A stretch of DNA of 6,539 nt from Candidatus Zixiibacteriota bacterium (GCA_024230695.1 JAAERC010001033.1:1-6539), one strand, 5' to 3'; shown: positions 1-6,489, numbered from the stretch's first letter. Notes: generated from the letters alone by a model not told the origin. Numbers and translations: made by a program.

Positions 1-344
1 TCATGATAATCCTTATTGTCCTGATCTGCCTTAAACATATTCAGAACCGAAGCCGATAAAACCAGATTTTTTACGGCTTCCAAACCAATGATCATAACCG
101 CATGCTTGACCGAGTCAACCTCTCGTTGTAAGCCATAAAAGGCCGAGTTGGTCAACTTTAGGACTTTCACAGACATCGCCGGATCTTCAGATAGAATCTT
201 GCCAACATCGCCAACAGAGGTTTCTGGTTCGTTAAGAACCTTTTGTATCTGTTCAAAAACGATTGGCGGCGTAGGCAAATTTCTAATATTGCCTATAATC
301 TGTTTGACCCTGTTTTCCGGGCCGGCTGTTGTTGATGTAGTCAT
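1..344 (-). CDS. HDOD-domain signalling protein, N-terminal part (cut by left edge)
   Basis: An open frame begins at an ATG (342-344) and runs off the left edge without a stop, giving 114 residues. The segment from about residue 20 onward reads as an HDOD domain: NLPTPPIVFEQI at 22-33, ILSEDPAMSVKVLKLTNSAF at 50-69, then YGL, and HAVMIIGLEAVKNLVLS at 81-97. HDOD domains are HD-fold relatives usually lacking phosphohydrolase residues; they occur in bacterial signalling proteins, often tied to motility, chemotaxis or cyclic-di-GMP networks. The N-terminal ten residues are a short Thr/Ser-rich lead. The gene follows flgM by 28 bases on the same strand, so it is probably co-transcribed with it, although only a weak AAGG-type ribosome site lies about 14 bases before the ATG. 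Any C-terminal domain (EAL, GGDEF or another) would be outside the window. The family call is secure; the specific role is not. Confidence 0.85.
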   Translation of the reverse strand, partial: MTTSTTAGPENRVKQIIGNIRNLPTPPIVFEQIQKVLNEPETSVGDVGKILSEDPAMSVKVLKLTNSAFYGLQREVDSVKHAVMIIGLEAVKNLVLSASVLNMFKADQDNKDYH

Positions 345-372
345 TGCTTTATTAATACCCTTGTATCATATA

Positions 373-699
373 TTAGAATATATTTTTATAATATTCCCGC
401 AAAATCTCTTTATTGTCTGATATTTTTTCGGCGATCATTATTTTTGTTTGCGGATTATCGTAATAACCTTCTTTAATTTTTAATTTTATTAGATTCAGCT
501 TATTCTTTGAGTTATTTTCGTTCTCAGCCGTGACTTTAATTGATGTTTTATATTTAGTCTGTAGTTCTTTGGCCTGATTCGAAATACTAAGCTGATCCTC
601 CCTCGTGTTTTCTTTTTGAACTCCCTGATTCGCCTTGTTTGTTGCCTCCTGCTTCTCTTTTATCAGCGGAGTGCTATTGTTGGCAGGTCCTATCTTCAC
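373..699 (-). CDS. flgM: FlgM-like anti-sigma-28 factor
   Basis: This gene encodes a predicted 108-residue, hydrophilic, mostly helical and disordered protein. FlgM binds sigma-28 (FliA) in the cytoplasm and is exported once the hook is complete, releasing late gene expression. The family pattern is visible: an MKIGP opening, a disordered Asn/Gln/Lys-rich stretch (residues 6-34), DQLSISNQAKELQ at 35-47, matching the D-x-V-x-I-S-x-x-A signature, and a C-terminal helical part KLNLIKLKIKEGYYDNPQTK at 67-86, then IMIAEKI, like the sigma-binding region with its typical EGYY/EGTY turn. I chose the GTG at 697-699 because GGAGGAG stands six bases before it and the protein then opens with MKI, as FlgM does. 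A GTG at 714 in the same frame would put the Shine-Dalgarno inside the gene. The gene lies after flgN, the reverse of the enterobacterial flgM-flgN order. The length is near the family norm; low sequence conservation is the main doubt. Confidence 0.75.
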   Translation of the reverse strand: MKIGPANNSTPLIKEKQEATNKANQGVQKENTREDQLSISNQAKELQTKYKTSIKVTAENENNSKNKLNLIKLKIKEGYYDNPQTKIMIAEKISDNKEILREYYKNIF

Positions 700-705
700 A
701 ACTAT

Positions 706-712
706 CTCCTCC
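706..712 (-). promoter_or_regulatory. Ribosome binding site that fixes the flgM start
   Basis: On the minus strand GGAGGAG lies at 712-706, followed by a six-base spacer and GTG at 699-697. This strong match to the anti-Shine-Dalgarno supports the GTG start rather than the upstream in-frame GTG at 714. Confidence 0.75.
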
Positions 713-718
713 ACATAT

Positions 719-744
719 ATATCGGCATTTTACTGATTTTTTCA
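719..744 (-). promoter_or_regulatory. Possible sigma-28 promoter of flgM
   Basis: On the minus strand, GCCGATAT (726-719) matches seven of eight bases of the sigma-28 -10 consensus GCCGATAA. TGAAAAAA (744-737) stands ten bases upstream as a weak -35; the consensus is TAAAGTTT with 11 bases between. The site lies between flgN and flgM on the correct strand. Transcription would start close to the GGAGGAG element, leaving a leader of only about a dozen bases. The weak -35 and the short leader are why confidence is limited. Confidence 0.4.
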
Positions 745-757
745 ACTTCTATAGCAT

Positions 758-1210
758 TCAGTTCTTCCCGTCAATAAACATCGGAGTTGGCGGTGCTTCA
801 CGAATATACTGTAATATCTTATGACTACTCTTCAGCTCACTTAGTTCTGATTTAAGGCGGTCATGACGATTCTTCAGGTAACTTTCATTTTCATGTACCA
901 ATCCAATATTCTTTTTAACCAGCGTAGTGATACTATTTACAAGTTTTCTTACTTCAGGCGCCGATGATGCTATCCGAAATGTCTTTGCATTTTTTTCTTT
1001 TAAATCAGTTATCTTTGTTTCCGAATCCTGGATTCGTTTGTGACATCTATCTATTTCAGTAAAGAGATCCAGAAGTTTTTCGTCTTTCTCGAATTTAACC
1101 ATATCCTTTTGCTTATCAATCAGAATATATAGTGATTGATAAAAGGAGTATTCTTCTTTGAGAATAAATACTAGCTCTCGTTCTAATTGCGTAATCTGAT
1201 TAAACTCCAT
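758..1210 (-). CDS. flgN: FlgN-family flagellar export chaperone (FliT-like alternative)
   Basis: The protein has 150 residues, is nearly all helical and highly charged, and contains heptad-like Leu/Ile spacing over about residues 5-135 (for example LERELVFILKEEYSFYQSL at 9-27). It ends in APPTPMFIDGKN, resembling the short aromatic-x-D-x-x-G-type tail seen at the end of many FlgN proteins. FlgN binds the C-termini of FlgK and FlgL in the cytoplasm and delivers them to the type III export gate. The length fits FlgN (about 140-160) better than FliT (about 100-120), and the next gene is flgM, FlgN's usual partner. The position immediately after fliS, however, is where fliT, the FliD chaperone, normally sits. 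The ATG at 1210 is preceded by AAAGG eight bases upstream, and that site overlaps the fliS stop codon, so translation is probably coupled. The chaperone class is fairly secure; the exact client is inferred. Confidence 0.65.
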   Translation of the reverse strand: MEFNQITQLERELVFILKEEYSFYQSLYILIDKQKDMVKFEKDEKLLDLFTEIDRCHKRIQDSETKITDLKEKNAKTFRIASSAPEVRKLVNSITTLVKKNIGLVHENESYLKNRHDRLKSELSELKSSHKILQYIREAPPTPMFIDGKN

Positions 1211-1222
1211 TATTTATACCTT

Positions 1223-1663
1223 TCACGCTGAAAATGACAGGCCCTTTTTGGGGATAGCAGCACCTAGATTGTTATTGTTTTTTAATTGCCCCTTTTTTTC
1301 CTGTTCGGCCAGCCCGACCCATCCCTCTTTGATATTTGACAGTAGGCTGATTGATTCGTCGATTGTTTCTATATCTTTTGTAGCCTGAATAAAATTCATC
1401 CGCTCAATAATGTAAGCATACATTTTTGATAGATTTTCGGCGACTTCTCCGCCTTTTTCCTCATCAAGGGTGGTGTAAAGATGAACAACAAACCGTTTGG
1501 CCTTTTCCATTGCCTCATAACCATCCTGCATTTTATCATTGTTATAAAACTCAGAGGCTTTTTTAAGATTATCAATAGCACCGTCATAAACCATAATAAT
1601 TAGTTCCGTCACCGTCTTTTTTTCGGTTTCTGATTTACGATATTGCTGAAGCTTTTCATTCAT
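1223..1663 (-). CDS. fliS: Flagellin-specific export chaperone FliS
   Basis: The predicted 146-residue protein has the FliS four-helix pattern. Visible are an N-terminal QQYRKSE segment (6-12), LIIMVYDGAIDNLKKA at 21-36 (the L-I-x-M-x-Y-D-G-A-I signature), EKAKRFVVHLYTTLDEEKGG at 53-72, ENLSKMYAYIIERM at 76-89, and a conserved late Trp in KEGWVGL (Trp115). FliS binds the disordered C-terminus of flagellin in the cytoplasm, prevents early polymerisation and hands it to the export apparatus. The tail after residue 120 is polar (an Asn run, then PKKGLSFSA) and somewhat longer than in the shortest homologues. The start is the ATG at 1661-1663, with AGGA nine bases upstream overlapping the fliD stop TAG. 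It lies between fliD and an FlgN-like gene, the common arrangement. Confidence 0.93.
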   Translation of the reverse strand: MNEKLQQYRKSETEKKTVTELIIMVYDGAIDNLKKASEFYNNDKMQDGYEAMEKAKRFVVHLYTTLDEEKGGEVAENLSKMYAYIIERMNFIQATKDIETIDESISLLSNIKEGWVGLAEQEKKGQLKNNNNLGAAIPKKGLSFSA

Positions 1664-1674
1664 TATACTGATTC

Positions 1675-4020
1675 CTATTTATTATATATACTGTTGAAAT
1701 TGCTGGATAAGTTTTCTAATTGTGATGACAAGTATTGTCCTTCGGCTTCGTATTGCGATAAGGCACTTTCCATTGCCAGGAATTCACTATAGAGATCTTC
1801 TTTTCTGGAAGCCAGACGGGCATCAAATTCCAGAATACGTTCATCCATATATTGAATTTGACTTTCCAGAGCCGATGTTCGACGAGCAATTGAACCATCA
1901 ATACTTTTTGTGATATTCTCCAGGGCCTCATCTATTTTTGAAGCCAGACCTTTTACTATTCCGATTGTACCTTCGGTTCCTGAAAGTGAATCGGCATCTG
2001 TATAAGTAACTCTCAATTTCAGGCCGTCGGTATTTACATTGCCCTCATCGCCAGTAAGATTCTGACCTTTACCAGTAGCCGACTCACCATTGATCGTTCC
2101 TTCAACATCTTTGCCTTCTGTGAAATCACCGGCTGACATGCCTATAGCCGAATAAGCCGAAAGCATCTGAGAGGCATAGATACCGATATCAGCGCCTGAC
2201 CCATAAGTACCGCTTGTGATTTTCAGATAACCAGTTGTGCCCTCATCGACCCACTCAACCGTCAAGCCTTTGCCTGCAATTTTTTCATCGGCATCAATTC
2301 GTGTTTGTAATTCATTTGCCAGATCATCACCGGTTGTGTAATCTCGTTCCGTCAACATTATTTCATTTGATAATAAACCGTCAATATTGAGTTTGATCCT
2401 GTTGTTAGTTGAATCAAGGGTCAATGTTGTATCGGCCGGATCGGCAATACTGCTTCCTTGAAAATATCCTTTAGTGGCCGCTTGAGATATATTAACGGTG
2501 TAATTTGAACCTGCTACGGTTTCATCAGTAGCCGATAAAAATTCAATAAATGAGCTAGTTGATTCACCTGAATTTGTAAATAGCTTTATAACGCCATCGA
2601 GATCATTTACAATGGCATCAGATAGTTTGGCCGAATCGCTTATCTTTAATTGGCCGCCGGCATCAGATCTTATACCTATGGCCGAAAGACTGTTGATCCC
2701 ATTTGGTAATCCACTTACAATCGATGTTGACGCAAACCTAAAACTCGACTGCATTATCTGGAGCGGATAATCGGCAAAAAGCACACCCGATTCGGTTGTG
2801 TCTTCATTATATGTGAATTGGCCATCAATGAATTCCATAACACCATTGTAACTTGTAATAAATGCATCGATTTGAGTCTTTATCGCCTTTGTATCCATTC
2901 CGGTTTGAATAGTAACATATTCTCCGGAGGCAGTAATATTTTTTAAATCAATATCCAGCCCTGGGATAACATCATCGAGTGAATTTGAGTCGGACGTCAC
3001 AATGATCGGCGAACCTGATCCTGACCCTCCTCCGCCTACCGAAACTCGGGCATCGGTTGCTTCCTGGAGTAATGGTGCAAAAGATGAGACCTGGAATGTA
3101 TCACCGGCCACAAGGTCACCAGCGGCAAAAGATAATTTCAAACCATCATAGGCCGAACCGCTTATAAGTACTTCATACTCGGTGTCAGCTTGATTAATTA
3201 CAATAGAATCGCTATTTGTGCCGTCTGACCAGTTAAGAGTTATAACATCGGTTCCAACAGTTTGTGTTCCTGAACCGGCAACAGTAAAGGTGTAAATTTT
3301 GTTCTCATCCCCACTGAATGAGGCTGTCCCGCCGAGTGACACCGTTGATGTGGCCCCAGTTGAAAATGAAACGATTTCTGGATTATCAAACGATCCGGAA
3401 CCAAGCTCTAATGTATCGCCACCAGTCAGATCGATCTCATAATTTATATCATTAACAGCTCCGGTTTCATCAGCCGTGATCAACAGGCGATATGGATTTG
3501 ACGATGAACCATCATTGATAATAGAAGCCGAAACATCAACATTTGCACTATTAATGGCATCCTTAATGCCAATTAAGGTGTTGTTTCCTGATGCAATTTC
3601 AATTGTAGTTAAGCTATCATCACCAAGAGCTATCTTAATCTCACCGGTACCAAAAGTCGATGTTGTAGCATCATCAAAACCCTGACTTGCTATTTGATGA
3701 TTATGGGCAAGTTCCAATACTTGCAGGCTGTATGTTCCAGATGAAATATTACTTCCGGCACTAGCAGATAGTATTGTATCATCAGACACATTGATCTGCG
3801 TTTTATTAAAATAGCTTTCGCGTTTTAATAAAGAAGCACTTGATTTAACCGAAAGGAATTTTGCAAGAACTGCCTTGTAGGCTGAAAGCTGTTGAGTCTT
3901 GAGAAGTTTTTCCTGCTCAATTATGGTTATGGGACGTCGCTCATAATCCATCACCGAATTCACGATCGATTCGATATCAAGACCTGAAGAAATCCCTTGT
4001 ATTGATTGTGCGCCTGGCAT
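1675..4020 (-). CDS. fliD: Flagellar filament capping protein FliD (HAP2), enlarged
   Basis: FliD forms the cap at the filament tip under which flagellin subunits fold and insert. From the ATG at 4018-4020 the protein has 781 residues, against about 470 in E. coli. The N-terminal FliD domain spans about 1-110 (QSIQGISSGLDIESIVNSVM at 5-24; YSLQVLELAHNHQIAS at 97-112). A Flagellin-IN-type segment follows at about 138-182 (NNTLIGIKDAINSANVDVSA, 146-165). The C-terminal FliD domain starts near 345, with YVTIQTGMDTKAIKTQIDAF at 368-387 and SYNGVMEFI at 390-398, and ends in a coiled coil at about 690-781 (ALESQIQYMDERILEFDARL, 717-736). Two extra blocks, about 214-316 and 496-625, interrupt this plan, and a Gly/Ser linker sits at 329-337. 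The ATG at 4020 has AGGAG five bases upstream, and the product then begins in the typical FliD manner. Adding the 30 preceding in-frame residues would give a charged, unrelated extension. No cysteine is seen. Confidence 0.95.
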   Translation of the reverse strand: MPGAQSIQGISSGLDIESIVNSVMDYERRPITIIEQEKLLKTQQLSAYKAVLAKFLSVKSSASLLKRESYFNKTQINVSDDTILSASAGSNISSGTYSLQVLELAHNHQIASQGFDDATTSTFGTGEIKIALGDDSLTTIEIASGNNTLIGIKDAINSANVDVSASIINDGSSSNPYRLLITADETGAVNDINYEIDLTGGDTLELGSGSFDNPEIVSFSTGATSTVSLGGTASFSGDENKIYTFTVAGSGTQTVGTDVITLNWSDGTNSDSIVINQADTEYEVLISGSAYDGLKLSFAAGDLVAGDTFQVSSFAPLLQEATDARVSVGGGGSGSGSPIIVTSDSNSLDDVIPGLDIDLKNITASGEYVTIQTGMDTKAIKTQIDAFITSYNGVMEFIDGQFTYNEDTTESGVLFADYPLQIMQSSFRFASTSIVSGLPNGINSLSAIGIRSDAGGQLKISDSAKLSDAIVNDLDGVIKLFTNSGESTSSFIEFLSATDETVAGSNYTVNISQAATKGYFQGSSIADPADTTLTLDSTNNRIKLNIDGLLSNEIMLTERDYTTGDDLANELQTRIDADEKIAGKGLTVEWVDEGTTGYLKITSGTYGSGADIGIYASQMLSAYSAIGMSAGDFTEGKDVEGTINGESATGKGQNLTGDEGNVNTDGLKLRVTYTDADSLSGTEGTIGIVKGLASKIDEALENITKSIDGSIARRTSALESQIQYMDERILEFDARLASRKEDLYSEFLAMESALSQYEAEGQYLSSQLENLSSNFNSIYNK

Positions 4021-4025
4021 TTTTT

Positions 4026-4030
4026 CTCCT
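4026..4030 (-). promoter_or_regulatory. Ribosome binding site that fixes the fliD start
   Basis: AGGAG at 4030-4026 on the minus strand is followed by five A residues and the ATG at 4020. It supports this start over the longer reading frame beginning at 4110, for which no comparable site is evident. Confidence 0.75.
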
Positions 4031-4138
4031 ATATTTTGCCGACAATCATTTTCCCGATCTCTGTTTAATTTTATTACAGATTTCGAAAGAAATAATTCCT
4101 CGAACCTCAAATTCTCTATACGTTTACGCCTGTTTATC

Positions 4139-4165
4139 TTATCGGCGTTTGGAGAGATTAATTCA
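4139..4165 (-). promoter_or_regulatory. Sigma-28-type promoter of the fliD-fliS-flgN unit
   Basis: On the minus strand a perfect GCCGATAA (-10 of the flagellar sigma-28 consensus) lies at 4146-4139. Eleven bases upstream is TGAATTAA (4165-4158), a poor -35 keeping three of the four TAAA bases. It sits between the flagellin terminator and fliD on the correct strand, which predicts a leader of roughly 110 bases. The same octamer also occurs by chance in coding DNA of this window, so the location carries much of the weight. Confidence 0.6.
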
Positions 4166-4229
4166 GCGGAGAACTCTAATAATTTTTTTGATTATTCTGG
4201 TTAAAATATGACAAAACTAAATATAAAGC

Positions 4230-4259
4230 AAAAAAATGGGGACCCAGATTGGATCCCCA
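4230..4259 (-). terminator. Rho-independent terminator of the flagellin gene
   Basis: On the minus strand, TGGGGATCC (4259-4251) pairs with GGGTCCCCA (4245-4237) across the five-base loop AATCT. This nine-pair stem contains one G-T wobble and is followed directly by seven T residues (4236-4230). It begins 19 bases after the flagellin stop, so it should end the flagellin transcript and leave fliD dependent on its own promoter. Confidence 0.92.
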
Positions 4260-4278
4260 AGTATATAGAAAACAGGTA

Positions 4279-6489
4279 TTAACCAAAGAGCGACAGAACG
4301 ATCTGCGGCAACTGGTTACCCTGCGCCAACATCGAGGTGCCGGCCTGCATCAGGATCTGGTTCTTCACGAAATTTGACATCTCGGAAGCCATATCTGTAT
4401 CGCGAATGTTAGATTCTGCAGATTGCAGGTTCTGGGAAGCGATTCTCAGGTTTCTCAAGTTGGATTCCAGAGTGTTTTTCTGGAAACTACCAAGAGTTCC
4501 ACGAGAGGTTGATACTTCATTGATCGCTTCATCGATCACGGTCTGTGCATCCTGAGCTCCAGCAACGGTAGTTACATCGATCTCAGATAATGATGACCAC
4601 ATGTTTCCGGCTATGTTCTTAGCCAGCATGGATGAAGACATACTCTGCATAGAGATCTTAGCAGTCTGACCAACGTTAGCACCGATCTGGAAGACCAATG
4701 ACTGGTCAGTGTTGCTAATAGTCTCTGTTCCACCGTTTGATGTTAGATCAACACTTAGATTAACCGATTCTGAACGATCATTATTCCAGATAATAGTATT
4801 GACACCACCCGTTACGGCTGTGGCATTACTACCATCAAGTCTGACCTGGAAGCGAGCCGCGGTAACATCAAGTAACATATTACCAAGATCAACACCACCG
4901 GTTTCACCAGCAGTTAATGAAATACCAACAGTTCCGCGTCCGGTTGTACCTGTAGCGGCATTGGCAATGACGACATTGGTGTTATCTGTTACATTGGCGT
5001 CATAATCGACTTTAGTTATTGTGTTTACATAACCATCAAAACTGATTAAGGCATCAGTTCCAGCAATAGCACTGGCATCATAACTGATTCCAAGAGCATT
5101 GTGAGCCTGACCTATATCTGCTCCACCGTTCTGACCAAACAGAACACTATAATCTGAACCATGATCAGATAGAGTAAATTTGATCTGATCGGTTCCGACC
5201 ATTGATGCCTGAACGTTGGCAACACCGGCACCGCCAGCATCGACAGTACCAAGACCACCACCACCAGTTGCGAGAGCCAACTGGGTGTTGAGCATGGTTA
5301 TCATCGTGGCAAGATCAGTGTATTCTGTTGCGACAGTTAACTGAACAGATTCTGTGTGTCCTAATGGATCTGTTTCATCAACAACTGTGATTCCTAAATC
5401 ATTAGTTGACTGACCACGAGCATCAGCGGCCGCAAACTTAAAGGCACCGGAAGCCGCAGTTGTTGTCTGCGAATTAAGATCAATCGAGTATTCCGAACCA
5501 GAAGCAGTTGTTTTTAGAATCAATTCGTTAGTACCACTAAGAGTAGCTTCAACCTTATTAGCCAAAACAGTGTTGTTATTGATGGCTGTATTGATAGAAC
5601 TCACAATGCCGGCACGAGTAGCATCAGAAGCGACACTGACAGTAATAGACTGCAGGTCACTGGAATTTCCACCAAATTCGGCATATCTCAGACTCATAGT
5701 GTAATCACCAGCAAAACCTGATGATGCGGCGGCGGCCAAAACGGCGGCTGATGTAACCTGACCAGAGGTTGCGGCGGCGGCAAATGTAATACCGTTACCA
5801 TAAGCATCAGTCATATCAAAAGCGGCAGATGTTTTTGTTGCACCGGCAGATGCCTGAAGAACATCAATATTATGAATGCCTTCAGTCAGATTTGACGGTT
5901 CAACAGCTGTGTTCATGGCAATACCATATCCTGATGTATCAAGAGTTGCCGATGAGTTGGCAGTCTTAGTAGTGGTGACATAGTGATTACCAGTTGTAAG
6001 ATTACTTTCCTTGACAGAAATACCAGTGCTGTTAGTAGTTGTAATCGAAGCAGTATTTGATTTAGAGCCGTCAATCAACTTTTTTGTTCCAAACTGCGTA
6101 TTTGCGGCAATTCGGTCAATAGTCTGAATGGCGTTGTCAATTTCCGCCTGATCAGCTTCCAACTGCGCTGTATCGTTGAAACCTTCGTTAGCCGCGTGAA
6201 TGGCTAATTCTCTCATGGAAATAAGCATGTTGTTCAGCTCGTTGAGGGCACCCTCAGCGGTCTGAATCATGTTGATTGATCCTTCCGAGTTACTGATGGC
6301 TCGGTTAAGACCGGCAATCTGGGCACGGAACTGTTCTGAAATAACTAAGCCAGCCGGGTTATCAGCTGCCTGGTTAATCTTATAACCGGAGGAAAGTTTT
6401 TCCATCGATTTGGTAAGATTATTAGTTGTGTTGACCAAGTTCCTGTGAGCATTGATCGCTGCAATATTGTTATTAATACGTAGTGACAT
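4279..6489 (-). CDS. fliC: Flagellin, large form with an expanded central region
   Basis: This is the filament subunit, 736 residues against about 495 in Salmonella. The N-terminal D0/D1 domain covers about 1-141 (INNNIAAINAHRNL at 5-18; LSSGYKINQAADNPAGLVIS at 32-51; ANTQFGTKKLIDGS at 129-142). The C-terminal D1/D0 domain covers about 600-736 (SSSMLAKNIAG at 618-628; LGSFQKNTLESNLRNLRIAS at 666-685; NIRDTDMASEMSNFVKNQIL at 694-713; ending QIVLSLFG). Between them about 450 Ser/Thr/Ala/Gly-rich residues form the surface region, with internal repeats (162-208; 279-338 against 381-451) and no cysteine. There is no signal peptide, as expected for type III flagellar export. The ATG at 6487-6489 has a perfect AAGGAGG nine bases upstream. 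A terminator follows the stop, so the gene appears monocistronic; its promoter lies beyond the right edge. The family is certain; the symbol could equally be hag or flaA. Confidence 0.97.
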   Translation of the reverse strand: MSLRINNNIAAINAHRNLVNTTNNLTKSMEKLSSGYKINQAADNPAGLVISEQFRAQIAGLNRAISNSEGSINMIQTAEGALNELNNMLISMRELAIHAANEGFNDTAQLEADQAEIDNAIQTIDRIAANTQFGTKKLIDGSKSNTASITTTNSTGISVKESNLTTGNHYVTTTKTANSSATLDTSGYGIAMNTAVEPSNLTEGIHNIDVLQASAGATKTSAAFDMTDAYGNGITFAAAATSGQVTSAAVLAAAASSGFAGDYTMSLRYAEFGGNSSDLQSITVSVASDATRAGIVSSINTAINNNTVLANKVEATLSGTNELILKTTASGSEYSIDLNSQTTTAASGAFKFAAADARGQSTNDLGITVVDETDPLGHTESVQLTVATEYTDLATMITMLNTQLALATGGGGLGTVDAGGAGVANVQASMVGTDQIKFTLSDHGSDYSVLFGQNGGADIGQAHNALGISYDASAIAGTDALISFDGYVNTITKVDYDANVTDNTNVVIANAATGTTGRGTVGISLTAGETGGVDLGNMLLDVTAARFQVRLDGSNATAVTGGVNTIIWNNDRSESVNLSVDLTSNGGTETISNTDQSLVFQIGANVGQTAKISMQSMSSSMLAKNIAGNMWSSLSEIDVTTVAGAQDAQTVIDEAINEVSTSRGTLGSFQKNTLESNLRNLRIASQNLQSAESNIRDTDMASEMSNFVKNQILMQAGTSMLAQGNQLPQIVLSLFG
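5140..5655 (-). repeat. Diverged duplicated module inside flagellin
   Basis: At protein level, residues 279-338 and 381-451 share one layout. It is a strand of V/I-x-V type, an amphipathic helix (IVSSINTAI; MITMLNTQL), then a strand pair ending in G-S-[ED]-Y-S. Aligned without gaps, residues 313-336 and 426-449 agree at 8 of 24 positions (V, A, G, T, G, S, Y, S), with about nine more conservative changes. The two copies resemble the Flagellin-IN type of insert. Confidence 0.6.
5785..6021 (-). repeat. Tandem SNLT-G-H repeat inside flagellin
   Basis: Residues 157-193 and 194-235 start alike: ESNLTTGNHYV against PSNLTEGIHNI, each then followed by an Ala/Thr/Ser-rich stretch and a D-x-x-x-Y/G-x-x-I end. 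The spacing of 37 residues between the two SNLT motifs points to an adjacent duplication at the start of the variable region. Confidence 0.55.

Larger units (their letters stand above)
4021..4278. other. Intergenic region between flagellin and fliD
   Basis: From right to left, these 258 bases hold the flagellin terminator (4230-4259), an AT-rich stretch with no clear signal (4166-4229), the sigma-28-like promoter (4139-4165) and the fliD leader (4021-about 4133). I see no conserved reading frame on either strand and no convincing RNA gene. Confidence 0.6.

Noticed and set aside
148..420. 90-residue plus-strand open frame with a hydrophobic stretch
   Set aside because: It lies opposite the HDOD gene and the end of flgM; the HDOD reading is clearly the real one.
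700..714. GTG at 714 as the start of flgM
   Set aside because: This start would place the strong GGAGGAG inside the coding sequence; the GTG at 699 has ideal spacing and yields an MKI opening as in FlgM.
2531..2538. GCCGATAA on the plus strand inside fliD
   Set aside because: No -35-like sequence at the right distance (TGCTACGG); it arises from ordinary codons read in reverse.
4081..4105. Small TTCGA/TCGAA inverted repeat in the fliD leader as a riboswitch or operator
   Set aside because: Only five pairs hold before mismatches and wobbles; too weak to call.
4021..4110. In-frame extension of fliD by 30 residues upstream of the ATG at 4020
   Set aside because: It has no ribosome site, gives a charged sequence unlike FliD, and lies in the leader; AGGAG five bases before 4020 supports the shorter form.
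4166..4229. Possible sigma-70 or sigma-54 promoter in the AT-rich gap before fliD
   Set aside because: A TTGTCA-like element lacks a partner at suitable spacing, and no GG/GC pair of the sigma-54 type is present.
4709..5005. 98-residue plus-strand open frame opposite flagellin
   Set aside because: It is antisense to a certain flagellin gene, its Ser/Pro/Val-rich composition mirrors the flagellin codons, and no ribosome site or family pattern is visible.
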